Below, piece after piece: positions 7,833 to 17,775 of a stretch of DNA of 53,276 bases. How positions within the stretch are numbered: position 1 is the first letter of the stretch; every line of letters starts with the position of its first letter. Under the pieces are notes generated by a model. The model did not search any database. It saw only the letters and a list, made by a program, of their open reading frames with translations, and was not told where the DNA came from. The translations under genes and the position numbers were made by a program. This stretch comes from Burkholderiaceae bacterium (GTDB lineage Bacteria > Pseudomonadota > Gammaproteobacteria > Burkholderiales > Burkholderiaceae_D): positions 1 through 53,276 of the forward strand of contig JAGTRJ010000031.1 of assembly GCA_018261755.1 (NCBI GenBank), read 5' to 3'.

Positions 7833-8780
7833 TCACACACCGGCCAATTTCGCTTGAAGATCAGCATGATAGCTCGATCGCACCATCGCGCCGACCGCTG
7901 CGTGCGCGAATCCCATCCGGTACGCTTCGTCTTCCAGCATCTTGAACGTGTCCGGGTGCACATAGCGCCGCACCGGCAGGTGAGCGTCCGATGGCATCAG
8001 GTACTGGCCGATGGTCAACATCGTCACGCCGTGCGCGCGCAGGTCCTGCATCACTTGCAGGATTTCGTCATCGGTTTCGCCCAGACCGAGCATCAGGCCG
8101 GACTTGGTTGGCACGTTGGGCTGCATTTGGCCGAAGTGTTGCAGCAGTTGCAGCGAATGCGCGTAATCGGCGCCGGGTCGCGCTTCGCGGTACAGTCGCG
8201 GCACGGTTTCCAGATTGTGGTTCATCACGTCCGGCGGGGTGGCGCAAAGGATATCGAGCGCCTTGTCCAGCCGGCCGCGAAAATCCGGCACCAGAATTTC
8301 GATTTTCGTTTGTGGCGACTGCTGCCGCAGTTCGCGGATGCAGTCGGCAAAGTGGCCGGCGCCGCCGTCGCGCAAATCGTCGCGGTCGACCGAAGTGATG
8401 ACCACATAGCGCAGCTTCAGCGCCGCAATCGTTTGCGCCAGCGTGCGCGGTTCGTTCGGGTCCAGCGGATCGGGCAGCCCGTGGCCGACATCGCAGAACG
8501 GGCAGCGGCGCGTGCATTTGTCGCCCATGATCATGAAGCTGGCGGTGCCCTTGCCGAAGCATTCGCCAATGTTCGGGCAGCTTGCTTCTTCGCACACCGT
8601 CACCAGATGGCCGGCGCGCAGGATATCTTTCATTTCGTGGAAGCGGGTCGAGTGCGAGCCGGCCTTGACGCGGATCCAGTCCGGCTTTGGCAGCCGTTCA
8701 GCCGGCACGATCTTGATCGGGATGCGCGCGGTTTTGGCGGCGCGTTTCTGCTTTTCGCGCGGATCGTAATGGGAACTCAT
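7833..8780 (-). CDS. lipA: Lipoyl synthase LipA
   Basis: A radical-SAM enzyme of 315 residues that inserts two sulfur atoms into octanoyl groups on lipoyl domains of pyruvate, 2-oxoglutarate and glycine-cleavage complexes. The auxiliary cluster cysteines lie in [12 protein letters not shown], the radical-SAM motif is CTRRCPFC, and the C-terminal RSSYHAD supplies the family serine ligand. The ATG at 8780 overlaps the lipB stop by 4 bp, which fixes the start over longer upstream ATGs. It is the last gene of a lipB-lipA pair that itself overlaps the phosphate transporter gene. The AT-rich DNA downstream belongs to the accessory patch. Confidence 0.97.
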   Translation of the reverse strand: MSSHYDPREKQKRAAKTARIPIKIVPAERLPKPDWIRVKAGSHSTRFHEMKDILRAGHLVTVCEEASCPNIGECFGKGTASFMIMGDKCTRRCPFCDVGHGLPDPLDPNEPRTLAQTIAALKLRYVVITSVDRDDLRDGGAGHFADCIRELRQQSPQTKIEILVPDFRGRLDKALDILCATPPDVMNHNLETVPRLYREARPGADYAHSLQLLQHFGQMQPNVPTKSGLMLGLGETDDEILQVMQDLRAHGVTMLTIGQYLMPSDAHLPVRRYVHPDTFKMLEDEAYRMGFAHAAVGAMVRSSYHADLQAKLAGV

Positions 8781-9436
8781 GCCATCAGCCTTTCCTGCAG
8801 TTGGTGCGCCAGCGCGATTTGCACTTCCGTCAGCGACGCAGCAACGCCAAGGGTTTTCATGTCGATCACCGGCATGCCGGCGTAACCGCACGGGTTGATC
8901 CACGAGAACGGCGCCAAATCCATGCCGACGTTCAATGATACGCCATGATAGGTGCAGCCGTTGGTGCGCACTTTCAGCCCGAGCGCGGCGATTTTCGCGC
9001 CTTGCCAATCGGCGTGCATGCCGTCGGCGAGATAGATGCCGGGCGCGCCCGGCTTGCGTTCGCCGTCGATGCCGAAACCGGCCAGCGTATCGATCACCGC
9101 CTGTTCGATCTGGTGCACGAACTCGCGCACCTGCAGCCGGCCGCCGCGGCGTTCGCGCCGCAGGTCCATCAGCAGATAAATGACGGCCTGGCCGGGTGCA
9201 TGGTAGGTAACTTCGCCGCCGCGATCGGTTTGCACCAGCGGGATGCCGTGCGCGTCGAGCACGTGCTGCGGGTTGGCCGCCAGTCCGAGGGTGTATACCG
9301 GTTCATGCTCGACCAGCCAGAGTTCGTCCGGCGTATCGGCGCTGCGGCAGTCGGTGAAGTTGCGCATCGCGTCGAATACCTGCTGGTACTCGACGCGGCC
9401 CAGTTGACGTATGGCAGGCGGGTTTGCCCGCGTCAC
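8777..9436 (-). CDS. lipB: Octanoyltransferase LipB
   Basis: LipB moves octanoate from acyl carrier protein to lipoyl domains, providing the substrate for LipA. The 219-residue frame shows [52 protein letters not shown] (active-site Lys and Cys) and [12 protein letters not shown] chose the GTG at 9436 because it overlaps the pitA stop by 4 bp (GTGA) and gives a normal family length. An ATG at 9460 in the same frame would add 8 residues and is the alternative. lipA follows with a 4-bp overlap, so the two genes are coupled. Confidence 0.93.
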   Translation of the reverse strand: MTRANPPAIRQLGRVEYQQVFDAMRNFTDCRSADTPDELWLVEHEPVYTLGLAANPQHVLDAHGIPLVQTDRGGEVTYHAPGQAVIYLLMDLRRERRGGRLQVREFVHQIEQAVIDTLAGFGIDGERKPGAPGIYLADGMHADWQGAKIAALGLKVRTNGCTYHGVSLNVGMDLAPFSWINPCGYAGMPVIDMKTLGVAASLTEVQIALAHQLQERLMA

Positions 9437-10440
9437 AGGATTTTGGTGCCGATCCACCATGCGATGGCGGAAACGAAGGCCGAGGCCGGGATGGTCAGAA
9501 TCCAGGCCCAGACGATGCCGCCGGCAACGCCCCAGCGCACGGCGGATACGCGCTTGGCCGAGCCGACGCCGACAATCGCGCCGGTGATGGTGTGCGTGGT
9601 GGAAACCGGAATGCCGAAAATGGTGGCGATGAACAGCGTGATTGCGCCGCCGGTTTCGGCACAAAAGCCGCCAACCGGTTTGAGCTTGGTGATCTTCTGC
9701 CCCATGGTCCGGACGATGCGCCAGCCGCCGAACAGCGTGCCCAGGCCGATGGCGGCGTAGCAGCTCAACACCACCCACATTGGCAGGTCATCGCCAGCGC
9801 TGCTGTAGCCGCCGGCGATCAGCAGCATCCAGATGATGCCCATCGTTTTTTGCGCGTCATTGCCGCCGTGGCCTAGGCTGTACATCGAAGCAGAGACCAG
9901 TTGCAGCCGACGGAACCAGCGGTCGATGTTGCGAGGCGTGCTGCGGACGAACAGCCACGATACCAGCAGCACTATGAGAGAACCGAACAGGAAACCGAGC
10001 ACCGGCGAAATTACGATGAACGCAATGGTCTTGATCAGGCCGCCGGCGATCAGCGAACCGCTGCCGGCTTTTGCCACGGCCGCGCCGACCAGGCCGCCAA
10101 TCAGCGCGTGCGACGACGACGACGGGATGCCGTAGTACCAGGTGATAATGTTCCAGACGATGGCGCCGACGAGCGCGCCGAAGATGACGTAATGATCGAC
10201 GATTGACGGTTCGATCGTGCCCTTGCCGATGGTGGTCGCCACGTGCAGATGGAACACGAACAGGGCAACGACGTTGAAAAAAGCGGCCATTCCGACGGCC
10301 TGCTGTGGTTTTAGCACACCGGTCGAGACGACGGTGGCGATGGCATTGGCGGCATCGTGAAAGCCGTTCATGAAATCGAACAGCAGCGCGAGTGCGATCA
10401 GGAAAATCAGGACGTAAATGCTGAATTGGAAGGTTTGCAT
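9433..10440 (-). CDS. pitA: PiT-family inorganic phosphate transporter
   Basis: An inner-membrane carrier of 335 residues taking up phosphate with metal by the proton gradient. It has two homologous halves with the PiT signature: [21 protein letters not shown] near the N-terminus and [16 protein letters not shown] in the second half. [10 protein letters not shown] and [14 protein letters not shown] are the paired SS/ST-H motifs. About ten hydrophobic segments are visible. The DUF47 gene lies 37 bp upstream on the same strand, a standard pairing. The lipB start overlaps its stop. The symbol is by family only; the gene could equally be called pit. Confidence 0.93.
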   Translation of the reverse strand: MQTFQFSIYVLIFLIALALLFDFMNGFHDAANAIATVVSTGVLKPQQAVGMAAFFNVVALFVFHLHVATTIGKGTIEPSIVDHYVIFGALVGAIVWNIITWYYGIPSSSSHALIGGLVGAAVAKAGSGSLIAGGLIKTIAFIVISPVLGFLFGSLIVLLVSWLFVRSTPRNIDRWFRRLQLVSASMYSLGHGGNDAQKTMGIIWMLLIAGGYSSAGDDLPMWVVLSCYAAIGLGTLFGGWRIVRTMGQKITKLKPVGGFCAETGGAITLFIATIFGIPVSTTHTITGAIVGVGSAKRVSAVRWGVAGGIVWAWILTIPASAFVSAIAWWIGTKIL

Positions 10441-10477
10441 GAGATGCGTTTCAAGTATTCCGGTCGGTGGCGGTCAA

Positions 10478-11104
10478 TCAGGCATTTTCGACCACGATGC
10501 CTTCGATGATGTTGGCCACTTCTTCGCAGCAGTCGGTGACCGATTCGAGGAATTCGTACAACGATTTCAGCTTGATCAGATTGCGCACGTCCGGTTCGTC
10601 GCGGAACAGGCGCGACAGCGCCGCGTGCAGCACGTGATCGGCATCGGATTCCAGTCGGTCGATTTCGTCGCAGATTTCCGTGATCTTGCGCGCATTCTTC
10701 ATGTTCGACAGCAGCGATACCGCTTCCTGCACCTTCAGCGCGCAGGCGACGATCAGTTCGGCCAGGCGTTTCGCTTCCGGCGTCACATGTTTGATGTCGT
10801 ACAGCGACACGGTTTGCGCCGCGTCTTCCATCATATCGAGGATGTCATCCATCTTCGTGATCAGGCGGTGGATGTCGTCGCGTTCCAGCGGCGTGATGAA
10901 GGTTTTGTGCAGCATCGCCACCGTCTTGTAGGTGATCTGGTCGGCCTGCTTTTCGAGCTGATCGACCGAGTGCAGGCGGATATCGACATCCTCGATATTG
11001 GACACCAGCGCCTGCAATTCATACGCGCATTTGACGCTCAGGTCGCCCATCTGGTTAAACATGTCAAAAAATTGCCCTTCCGAGGGCATCAGTCGTCCAA
11101 ACAT
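10478..11104 (-). CDS. DUF47 (PhoU-like) partner of the phosphate transporter
   Basis: A 208-residue, largely helical cytoplasmic protein without signal or membrane segments, beginning MFGRLMPSEGQFFDMFNQMG. It has PhoU-like acidic helix repeats (EKQADQIT, ERDDIHRLITKMDDILDMMED, IDRLESDADHVLHAAL) typical of DUF47 (YkaA-type) proteins. These genes almost always precede a PiT transporter and are thought to modulate its activity. Here pitA starts 37 bp downstream. The molecular mechanism is not settled for the family. Confidence 0.9.
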   Translation of the reverse strand: MFGRLMPSEGQFFDMFNQMGDLSVKCAYELQALVSNIEDVDIRLHSVDQLEKQADQITYKTVAMLHKTFITPLERDDIHRLITKMDDILDMMEDAAQTVSLYDIKHVTPEAKRLAELIVACALKVQEAVSLLSNMKNARKITEICDEIDRLESDADHVLHAALSRLFRDEPDVRNLIKLKSLYEFLESVTDCCEEVANIIEGIVVENA

Positions 11105-11142
11105 GGTCGCTTCCCGTATCTAGATTGTTGCGTGAAAGGTGG

Positions 11143-12528
11143 TCATTCGTTGCTGTAGATGCCGGAGCCGCCGGCATAGTTTTCGAATTTCGTATACTGG
11201 CCGGCGAAGGTCAGGCGCACGGTGCCAATCGGGCCGTTGCGCTGCTTGCCGATGATGATTTCCGCCGAGCCTTTGTCGGGAGAGTCCGGATTATAGACTT
11301 CGTCGCGGTAGATGAACAAAATCAGGTCGGCATCCTGCTCGATCGCGCCGGATTCGCGGATATCGGACATCACTGGCCGTTTGTTCGGCCGCTGTTCGAC
11401 CGAGCGGTTCAACTGAGACAGCGCGATCACCGGACAGTTCAATTCCTTGGCCATCGCCTTCAAATCGCGCGAGATTTCCGAGATTTCGGTCGCGCGGTTT
11501 TCGCCACTGGAGTTCGGCGCCATCAATTGCAGGTAGTCGATGATGATCAGGCCAAGCTGGCCGCACTGGCGCTTGAGCCGGCGCGCGCGGCCGCGCAGGT
11601 CGCGCGAGGTCAGCGCCGGGGTTTCATCGATGTACAGCTGCGTTTCATCCATTTTCTGGATGGCGTAGGTCAGGCGCGGCCATTCGTCGTCGTTCAGGCG
11701 GCCGGTGCGCAGCCGCTGCTGATCGAGCCGGCCAATCGAGCCGATCATCCGCATGGCCAGTTGCGCCCCGCCCATTTCCATCGAAAACACTGCCACCGGC
11801 AAGCCGCTGTCGAGCGCGACATGCTCGCCGATGTTGACCGAAAACGCGGTCTTGCCCATCGACGGGCGGCCGGCGACGACAATCAGGTCGCCCGGCTGCA
11901 TGCCGGAAGTCATCCGGTCCAGATCGATGAAGCCGGTCGGCACGCCGGTGATGTCGCTCGGGTTGTCGCGGTTGTACAGTTCTTCCACCCGTTGCACCAC
12001 CTCGGCCAGCAGCGGCTGGATTTCGAGGAAGCCCTGCGCGCCGCGCGCGCCTTCCTGCGCAATCGCCAGGATGCGGGATTCGGCTTCGGACAGCAGTTGC
12101 GACACTTCCTTGCCTTGCGGGCTGAACGCCTGCCCGGCGATTTCGTCCGACACGGTGATCAGCTTGCGCAGCACGCCGCGCTCGCGCACGATTTCGGCGT
12201 AGCGGCGGATGTTGGCGGCCGATGGCGTATTCTGCGCCAGCGCATTCAGGTACGACAGCCCGCCGACTTCATCCGCCTTGCCGACGTTGGTGAGCGATTC
12301 GAACACGGTGATCACGTCGGCCGGCTTGGTGGCCGCGATCAGCTTGCCGATGTGGCTGAAAATCTGGCGGTGGTCGTAGCGGTAAAAATCGCTTTCGGTC
12401 AGCAGGTCGGCGATCCTGTCCCAGGCTGCGTTGTCGAGCAGCAGGCCGCCCAGCACCGACTGTTCCGCCTCAATCGAATGGGGCGGAACGCGAATCGCAT
12501 CCAGTTGCAGGTCGTCAATTGCACTCAT
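11143..12528 (-). CDS. dnaB: Replicative DNA helicase DnaB
   Basis: The hexameric helicase that unwinds DNA at the replication fork and recruits primase. The 461-residue protein has the N-terminal primase-interacting domain (PPHSIEAEQSVLGGLLLD), Walker A GRPSMGKT at about residue 210, Walker B LIIIDYLQL and the arginine-finger region RESGAIEQDADLI. The ATG at 12528 was preferred over one 9 nt upstream because it gives the usual MSAIDD-type start. A TATAAT box ends exactly 7 nt before this ATG with no ribosome site, suggesting a leaderless transcript. The 38 bp between the dnaB stop and the DUF47 start show no terminator. Confidence 0.97.
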   Translation of the reverse strand: MSAIDDLQLDAIRVPPHSIEAEQSVLGGLLLDNAAWDRIADLLTESDFYRYDHRQIFSHIGKLIAATKPADVITVFESLTNVGKADEVGGLSYLNALAQNTPSAANIRRYAEIVRERGVLRKLITVSDEIAGQAFSPQGKEVSQLLSEAESRILAIAQEGARGAQGFLEIQPLLAEVVQRVEELYNRDNPSDITGVPTGFIDLDRMTSGMQPGDLIVVAGRPSMGKTAFSVNIGEHVALDSGLPVAVFSMEMGGAQLAMRMIGSIGRLDQQRLRTGRLNDDEWPRLTYAIQKMDETQLYIDETPALTSRDLRGRARRLKRQCGQLGLIIIDYLQLMAPNSSGENRATEISEISRDLKAMAKELNCPVIALSQLNRSVEQRPNKRPVMSDIRESGAIEQDADLILFIYRDEVYNPDSPDKGSAEIIIGKQRNGPIGTVRLTFAGQYTKFENYAGGSGIYSNE

Positions 12529-12535
12529 TGCGTGC

Positions 12536-12541
12536 ATTATA
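12536..12541 (-). promoter_or_regulatory. TATAAT box 7 nt before the dnaB ATG
   Basis: The minus strand reads TATAAT-GCACGCA-ATG, placing the expected transcription start at or within 1 nt of the dnaB start codon. No convincing -35 hexamer is visible. Compare the same arrangement at lpxC. Confidence 0.45.
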
Positions 12542-12613
12542 CTACTTGCGTTCCCATTCCATTAGCGCGCCCGGCGGCTGGCCGGGCCGAAGCGGCCTTG
12601 CTGCCCGCTGCCA

Positions 12614-12688
12614 ACATACCCCCCATGGGTATGTTTCGGGAATGCCGGAAAGTCTGGCGCAGCCAATATGTTCGCCCGCATACCCCTG
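12614..12688 (+). repeat. Interspersed repeat, copy A (diverged)
   Basis: This has the family layout: palindromic head ATACCCCCCATGGGTAT, central GCCGGAAAGTCTGGCGCAGC, and the end GCATACCCC. It lacks the left hairpin arm seen in copies B, E, F and G. It lies between the dnaB start and the 3' end of the antiporter gene, 77 bp from copy B in the same orientation. Confidence 0.55.
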
Positions 12689-12765
12689 TTTTTTTCAGGT
12701 TGCCCCGTTCCGTCCGCCAGCCTGAATCCGTACCTGCGCGCGGTGGCATGTTGGCGGCGGCCAAA

Positions 12766-12880
12766 AATAACTGACCGAAAACGCGTTTGAGTATAATTAG
12801 GCTGAAAAATATACTGTGGGTAGTATCTAAAAACAGCCAGAAAATACGTGGCCCGACGCTGCGTTTTTGGTGTATACCCC
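12766..12880 (+). repeat. Interspersed repeat, copy B (full length)
   Basis: It begins with AATAACTGACCGAAAACG, continues GGCTGAAAAATATACT, then GTGGGTAGTAT, CAGCCAGAAAATACGTGGCC, and ends TTTTTGGTGTATACCCC. It matches copies E, F and G along its whole length. It stops 12 bp before the antiporter stop codon at 12893. Together with copy A it accounts for most of the 364-bp gap between dnaB and the antiporter gene; no gene is seen there. Confidence 0.85.
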
Positions 12881-12892
12881 TTGTTTTTTCTG

Positions 12893-14197
12893 TCAGAGCC
12901 AGACAAAGCAGGCGGCGGCAACCAGCGTTGGCACCAGCGCCGCCAGCAGCAGTCCCAGCGGGCTGATAGCTTGGCCGTGGAAATGGTTCTTGAGCAGCGC
13001 GAACCCGGCCGGATTCGGTGCGTTGGCGATCACCGTCAGCCCGCCGCCAGTGACAGCGCCGGCCACCAGCGCGTATTTGGCCGAGGCGGACAGTCCTTCA
13101 ACCAGCGAGCCGAGATAGGTCAGTGCGGCGTTGTCGGTGAGCGCGGTCAGCGACGCGGCCAGCAGAAACAGCGCCGAATCGCCGATGCCGCCCAGGAGCG
13201 GCTGCAGCCACCATTGTTGCAGGCCGCCGATCACGATCAGCCCGGCGAGGAAAAACGCCACCAGCAAGCCTTCGCGCAGCAGCAGCGGATCCTGATGCCG
13301 GCGGTAGGCTTGGGTATAGCCGAGAAAAAACAGAAACAGCCCCATGAACACGGCCGGATGGTGGCTGAACGCGACTGTGCCGGCCAGAAACAGCAGGTGG
13401 ATCAGCACCACTGCCGGCGGCATCCGCTGTTCTGCATCATTGGCTGCATCGCTGTGGTTTGCTTCGTAATTGGCATCGTTCGCGGCCGCCGGCGGGTTCA
13501 GCCGCATCAGTTCGCGCGCGAACAGCAACGTCGCCAGAACCGCGTTGATGCCGACCGCAATCGCCGCCTTCCAGCCGAAGTGGGTCAGCATGAAGCCGAT
13601 GTCCCAACCCCATTTGCTGGCGACGATCAATACCGGCGGCGCGGCGAATGGCGTCAGCACGCCGCCGATCGAGACGTTGACGAACAGCACGCCCAGCGTG
13701 CCGTATTGCAGCCGCGATGACATTGCACCGCGGTAATAACGGTCGCGCAGCATCAGCGCCGCCAGCGTCATCGCCGCCGGTTCGGTGATGAACGAGCCAA
13801 GCAGTGGCACCAGCGTCAGGATGATCAGATAGTACGCCAGCGGTTCGGCCAGCGGCAGCACGCGCACCGCCAGATCGACCAGCCGCTTGGTCAGATACAG
13901 CACCGGCCGGGTGGCGGCGATCACCAGGATGACGAACACGAACAGCGGCTCGGTGAAGTTGCGGCTGTCGAGATAAGCAACGGCGTCGGCGGTGCCGGAC
14001 AGGCTTGCCATCGCCAGCACCAGCACCAATGCCCAGAAACCGAACACGACTTCGACTTCACCCAGCAGATGCCAGATGCCGGCGTGGCGCGTGCTGCCAT
14101 GCGCCAGATGTTCGAACTTGCTGGTGAGGAAGGTATGCAGCACGGCGAGGCCGAAAATGGCGGCGCCGATCAGCTGCAGCAGGGTCGGATTTGTCAT
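12893..14197 (-). CDS. Putative Na+/H+ antiporter family membrane protein
   Basis: A 434-residue polytopic protein with roughly eleven to twelve hydrophobic segments, opening MTNPTLLQLIGAAIFGLAVL. Motifs PLLGSFITEPAAMTLAALML, IGGVLTPFAAPPVLIVASKW and ALTDNAALTYLGSL fit the putative Na+/H+ antiporter family related to the ion-transporter superfamily. A short charged, Asn- and Ala-rich loop (about residues 240-260) separates the two halves. The ATG at 14197 follows a TATCAT box by 6 nt with no ribosome site, another possible leaderless start. It is transcribed away from pabBC. Ion specificity cannot be judged from sequence. Confidence 0.8.
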   Translation of the reverse strand: MTNPTLLQLIGAAIFGLAVLHTFLTSKFEHLAHGSTRHAGIWHLLGEVEVVFGFWALVLVLAMASLSGTADAVAYLDSRNFTEPLFVFVILVIAATRPVLYLTKRLVDLAVRVLPLAEPLAYYLIILTLVPLLGSFITEPAAMTLAALMLRDRYYRGAMSSRLQYGTLGVLFVNVSIGGVLTPFAAPPVLIVASKWGWDIGFMLTHFGWKAAIAVGINAVLATLLFARELMRLNPPAAANDANYEANHSDAANDAEQRMPPAVVLIHLLFLAGTVAFSHHPAVFMGLFLFFLGYTQAYRRHQDPLLLREGLLVAFFLAGLIVIGGLQQWWLQPLLGGIGDSALFLLAASLTALTDNAALTYLGSLVEGLSASAKYALVAGAVTGGGLTVIANAPNPAGFALLKNHFHGQAISPLGLLLAALVPTLVAAACFVWL

Positions 14198-14203
14198 GCC
14201 GTT

Positions 14204-14209
14204 ATGATA
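14204..14209 (-). promoter_or_regulatory. TATCAT box 6 nt before the antiporter ATG
   Basis: The minus strand reads TATCAT-AACGGC-ATG. There is no Shine-Dalgarno sequence between box and start, so initiation at or next to the start codon is likely if this is the -10 element. Confidence 0.35.
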
Positions 14210-14277
14210 CCGCGACCAGCCTTCGTCGGTGGCAATTCCCGCCATGCTATAGTCGGTCGTTTCACGCCACGCCTGAC

Positions 14278-16122
14278 ATGATGACCGATTGTTTCGCCCT
14301 GCTGGACGATTGCGCCGCGACCGATGCCGAGCCGCGTTCGCGGCTGTACACCGGTTTGGCCGGCACGCTCGAATGCGGTTGCGCGGATGAACTGCCGGCG
14401 CTGCTGGCAAACCTGCAGCAGGCGCTGGCCGCGGGTAAACAGGCGGTCGGGCTGCTGGCGTATGAACTGGGGGCGCAGTTGCAAGGCGTCGGCCACAAGG
14501 AAATCGACAGGCCGCTGGCGCAGGTGCTGCTGTTCGAGCGTTGCGAGCGGATGTCGAACACGCAGGTGACGCAATGGTTGCAAATGCGCGTCGCGCCGGA
14601 TGCGCTGCCGTCCGGCATCGGCGGCGTGCGGGCGAACGTCAGCGAAACCGAATTCACAGCGGCGATTGACCGGATTCGCGCCTACATCGAGGCGGGCGAT
14701 GTCTATCAGATCAACTACACCTACCGGCTGATGTTCGACCTGTTCGGCTCGCCGCTGGCGCTGTATCAGCGTTTGCGCCAGCGCCAGCCGGTGCCGTATG
14801 GCGCGCTGATTGCGCTGCCAGGCGGGCGCGCGGTGCTGTCCTTGTCGCCGGAACTGTTCATCCGGCATCAGGGCGGCGAATTGACCGCGCAGCCGATGAA
14901 AGGCACGGCACCAGCCAGCGGCGATGACGCAGCCGATGCCGCCGCGGCACAGGCGCTGGCGGCGGATGAAAAGAACCGGGCGGAAAACCTGATGATCGTC
15001 GATTTGCTGCGCAACGACCTCGGCCGGGTGGCGCAAACCGGTTCGGTGCGGACGCCGGCGCTGTTTGACGTCGGCCGCTTCGGCCATGTGCTGCAAATGA
15101 CTTCGACCGTGCGCGCCCGGTTGCGCACGGACGCAACGCTGGCCGACATTTTTCGCGCGATTTACCCCTGCGGCTCGATCACCGGCGCACCGAAACGGCG
15201 CGCAATGCAAATCATCGATCAGCTCGAACCGGCGCCACGCGGCCTGTACACCGGCGCAATCGGCTGGTTCGACCCGCCAGCCGATCAAAACCGCAGTGGC
15301 GATTTCTGCCTGTCGGTGCCGATCCGGACGCTGACGCTTGGCGCGCCGGACGAAGCCAGCGGAGTGCGCCGGGGCGAACTCGGCATAGGCGCCGGCATCG
15401 TGCACGACAGCGAGCCGGCGGACGAATACGAGGAATGCCAGTTGAAAGCCAGCTTCCTGACCGGGTTGCCGCAAACGTTCGCGCTGTTTGAAACCATGCT
15501 GGCCACGCAGGACGGCTGCCGCCAGCTTGATCTGCATTTGCAGCGCCTGCGCGCCTCGGCCAGCTATTTCAGCTTCGCGTTTGACGAGGCGGCGCTGCGC
15601 GCGGCGGTGCGGCAGGCATGCGACGTGCTGCCCGATGTACCCGAGGGCGAACACCGCTTGCGGCTGGCGCTGGCCGCAACCGGCATCGAACTGCAAACCG
15701 CGCCGCTGACGCCGCTGACCACGCCGGTGCGGCTGCTGTTGTCGGCTGGCCAGATGCAATCCGGCAACCTGTTCCTGCGCCACAAGACCACCGTGCGCCG
15801 CGGTTACGATGCCGCCTGGCGCGAGGCCGAGCGGCAAGGCGCGTTCGACATGCTGTTTTTCAACGAACGCGGCGAACTGACCGAAGGCGGACGCAGCAAT
15901 GTATTCATCAAGCTCGATGGCCGCTGGTTTACGCCGCCGCTGTCGGCCGGCTTGCTGCCGGGCGTGATGCGCTCGCTGTTGCTGGCGGACCCGGCCTGGA
16001 ACGCGGCCGAGCGGACGCTGACGCTGGCGGATTTGCGGCGGGCGGAAGCGGTGGTGGCGTGCAATGCCCTGCGTGGCGCGCTGCCGGCGCAGGTGGTGTG
16101 GGATAGGCCTGTAGCCTGTTAA
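14278..16122 (+). CDS. pabBC: Fused aminodeoxychorismate synthase component I / aminodeoxychorismate lyase (PabB-PabC)
   Basis: A 614-residue fusion for making 4-aminobenzoate for folate. Residues about 1-390 are chorismate-binding PabB, with VYQINYTYR, SPELFIR, QPMKGTAPAS, ENLMIVDLLRNDLGR, YPCGSITGAPKRRAM and GIGAGIVHDSEPADEYEEC. From about residue 400 a PLP-dependent PabC lyase domain follows: LFETMLATQDG, catalytic-lysine segment LRHKTTVRRGYD, FFNERGELTEGGRSNVF and SAGLLPGVMRSLLL. The same fusion is common in beta- and gammaproteobacteria. The glutaminase subunit PabA is not in this window. Two adjacent ATGs (14278, 14281) are possible starts. A terminator-like hairpin follows at 16152. 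Confidence 0.92.
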   Translation: MMTDCFALLDDCAATDAEPRSRLYTGLAGTLECGCADELPALLANLQQALAAGKQAVGLLAYELGAQLQGVGHKEIDRPLAQVLLFERCERMSNTQVTQWLQMRVAPDALPSGIGGVRANVSETEFTAAIDRIRAYIEAGDVYQINYTYRLMFDLFGSPLALYQRLRQRQPVPYGALIALPGGRAVLSLSPELFIRHQGGELTAQPMKGTAPASGDDAADAAAAQALAADEKNRAENLMIVDLLRNDLGRVAQTGSVRTPALFDVGRFGHVLQMTSTVRARLRTDATLADIFRAIYPCGSITGAPKRRAMQIIDQLEPAPRGLYTGAIGWFDPPADQNRSGDFCLSVPIRTLTLGAPDEASGVRRGELGIGAGIVHDSEPADEYEECQLKASFLTGLPQTFALFETMLATQDGCRQLDLHLQRLRASASYFSFAFDEAALRAAVRQACDVLPDVPEGEHRLRLALAATGIELQTAPLTPLTTPVRLLLSAGQMQSGNLFLRHKTTVRRGYDAAWREAERQGAFDMLFFNERGELTEGGRSNVFIKLDGRWFTPPLSAGLLPGVMRSLLLADPAWNAAERTLTLADLRRAEAVVACNALRGALPAQVVWDRPVAC

Positions 16123-16151
16123 GTTCAGGCAAACAGCCGTTGGGCCGCAAA

Positions 16152-16182
16152 CAAAAAAACGGAGCCGCAGCCCCGTTTTTTG
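16152..16182. terminator. Bidirectional terminator between pabBC and pyk
   Basis: An A-run, the stem ACGGAGC/GCCCCGT (one mismatch) and a T-run lie in the convergent gap after pabBC and after the pyk operon. The A-run and T-run flank the hairpin symmetrically, so it can stop transcription from both sides. Confidence 0.7.
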
Positions 16183-16194
16183 TCGCCATGCCGG

Positions 16195-16271
16195 CCTAAA
16201 ATACTACCCCTTGTATTTTTCAGGAGCCAGTAAATCTGAGGCCCGGCAGGATAATTTGGCCTCATACTCCC
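16195..16271 (+). repeat. Interspersed repeat, copy C
   Basis: CCTAAAATACTACCCCTTGTATTT forms the palindromic head, followed by AGGAGCCAGTAAATCTGAGGCCCGGCAGG and the end TTTGGCCTCATACTCCC. There is no left hairpin arm. It sits between the pabBC terminator and the pyk stop codon. Confidence 0.75.
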
Positions 16272-16329
16272 GGAAAACCATCTGCGCCACGCGGAGGCGG
16301 GCGCAAACGGTTTCCAGTGCTGGCGCGCC

Positions 16330-17751
16330 TTATTCCGGCACGGTCACGATGTGCAGCAGGTTGGTCGAGCCCGGATGGCCGAACGGCATGCCGGCGGCAA
16401 TCGCCAGCTGGTTGCCGGCTTCGGCAAACCCTTCCCGTTTGGCAGTATCGCAGGCTGCTGCCACCATTTCGTCGATGTCGGCCACGTCGTGGTCGATCAG
16501 GACCGAATGCACGCCCCAGGTGATGGCCATCCGGCGCGCGGTGTCGATATTCGGTGTGATGCTGAGGATCGGCGACATCGGACGCATGCGCGCAGCACGC
16601 CGGCTGGTGTGACCGGACGCGGTGTAGGTCACGCAAGCTGGCGCGCCTATCGTTTGGGTCACGGTTTTCAGTGCCGAGCAGATGGCGTCGCTGCGGTTCG
16701 CCTGTGCCGGCTCCGCCTGGGCATCGATCATCGCGGTATAGGTCGGATCGCGTTCGACTTCGCAGATGATGCGGTTCATGATTTCGACTGCCTGCACCGG
16801 ATAGGAACCGCTGGCCGATTCAGCCGACAGCATGACCGCATCGGCGCCTTCGTAGATTGCGCTGGCGACGTCGGATGCTTCGGCCCGGGTCGGCGTTGGC
16901 GACAGGATCATCGATTCCAGCATCTGGGTGGCGATGATGCTCGGCTTACCGTAGTGGCGGCAGGCGCGCAGGATGCGTTTCTGGATGCCTGGCACGCGCT
17001 CCGGCGGCAGTTCGACCCCGAGGTCGCCACGGGCGACCATGACGGAATCGGATGCCTGCACGATTTCTTCCAGACGATCAAGCGCAGCCGGTTTTTCCAG
17101 CTTGGTCATCAGGCCGGCGCGGCCGGCGATGATGCTGCGCGCCTCGATCAGATCTTCCGGCTGCTGCACAAATGACAGCGCCACCCAGTCCACGCCGAGC
17201 GTCAGCGCGAAATCCAGATCGCGGTGATCCTTTTCCGTCAGGACAGGGATCGGCAGGATGACGTCCGGCACGTTCACGCCCTTGCGATCCGACAGCGCGC
17301 CGCCGGTGAGTACTTCGGTGCGGATGCTGTAGCCGTCGCTGTCGAGCACTTTCAGCCGCAGCTTGCCATCGTCCAGCAGCAGGTTCTGGCCAGCGGTGAT
17401 GACGTCGAACAGTTCAGGGTGCGGCAGGCAGACGCGGCGCTGGTCGCCATCGCTGGTATCGCGATCGAGCGTGAATTTCTGCCCGGGTTCCAGCATGATT
17501 TTGCTGTTGGTGAATTTGCCGACACGCAGTTTCGGGCCTTGCATGTCGGCCAGAATCGCGATCGGACGGCCGACAGCGCGTTCGATGTCGCGCACGATAT
17601 CGTAGCGGGCACGGTGATCGTCGTGCGTGCCGTGGCTGAAATTGAAACGGAACATGTCAACCCCGGCTTCAAACAACGCGAGGATGGTGGCACGATCGGA
17701 ACTGGCCGGGCCAAGCGTGGCCACGATTTTTGCTTTACGGAGACGTCGCAT
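16330..17751 (-). CDS. pyk: Pyruvate kinase
   Basis: A 473-residue enzyme converting phosphoenolpyruvate and ADP to pyruvate and ATP. It begins [14 protein letters not shown] and has [23 protein letters not shown], the [16 protein letters not shown] active-site region, [10 protein letters not shown] and the signature [22 protein letters not shown], then a C-terminal allosteric domain. It starts 24 bp after the glycerate kinase gene and is the last member of the gcl-hyi-glxR-ttuD-pyk series. This order carries glyoxylate carbon through glycerate and 2-phosphoglycerate toward pyruvate, with enolase encoded elsewhere. A bidirectional terminator lies beyond its end. Confidence 0.95.
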   Translation of the reverse strand: MRRLRKAKIVATLGPASSDRATILALFEAGVDMFRFNFSHGTHDDHRARYDIVRDIERAVGRPIAILADMQGPKLRVGKFTNSKIMLEPGQKFTLDRDTSDGDQRRVCLPHPELFDVITAGQNLLLDDGKLRLKVLDSDGYSIRTEVLTGGALSDRKGVNVPDVILPIPVLTEKDHRDLDFALTLGVDWVALSFVQQPEDLIEARSIIAGRAGLMTKLEKPAALDRLEEIVQASDSVMVARGDLGVELPPERVPGIQKRILRACRHYGKPSIIATQMLESMILSPTPTRAEASDVASAIYEGADAVMLSAESASGSYPVQAVEIMNRIICEVERDPTYTAMIDAQAEPAQANRSDAICSALKTVTQTIGAPACVTYTASGHTSRRAARMRPMSPILSITPNIDTARRMAITWGVHSVLIDHDVADIDEMVAAACDTAKREGFAEAGNQLAIAAGMPFGHPGSTNLLHIVTVPE

Positions 17752-17775
17752 GATATTGGTCTATTCTTGTCTGGA

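Noticed and set aside
12562-12921. Small minus-strand frames over repeat copies A and B that resemble frames over copy E (28158-28397)
   Set aside because: The protein similarity is only the translation of the shared repeat; frames and starts differ between copies.
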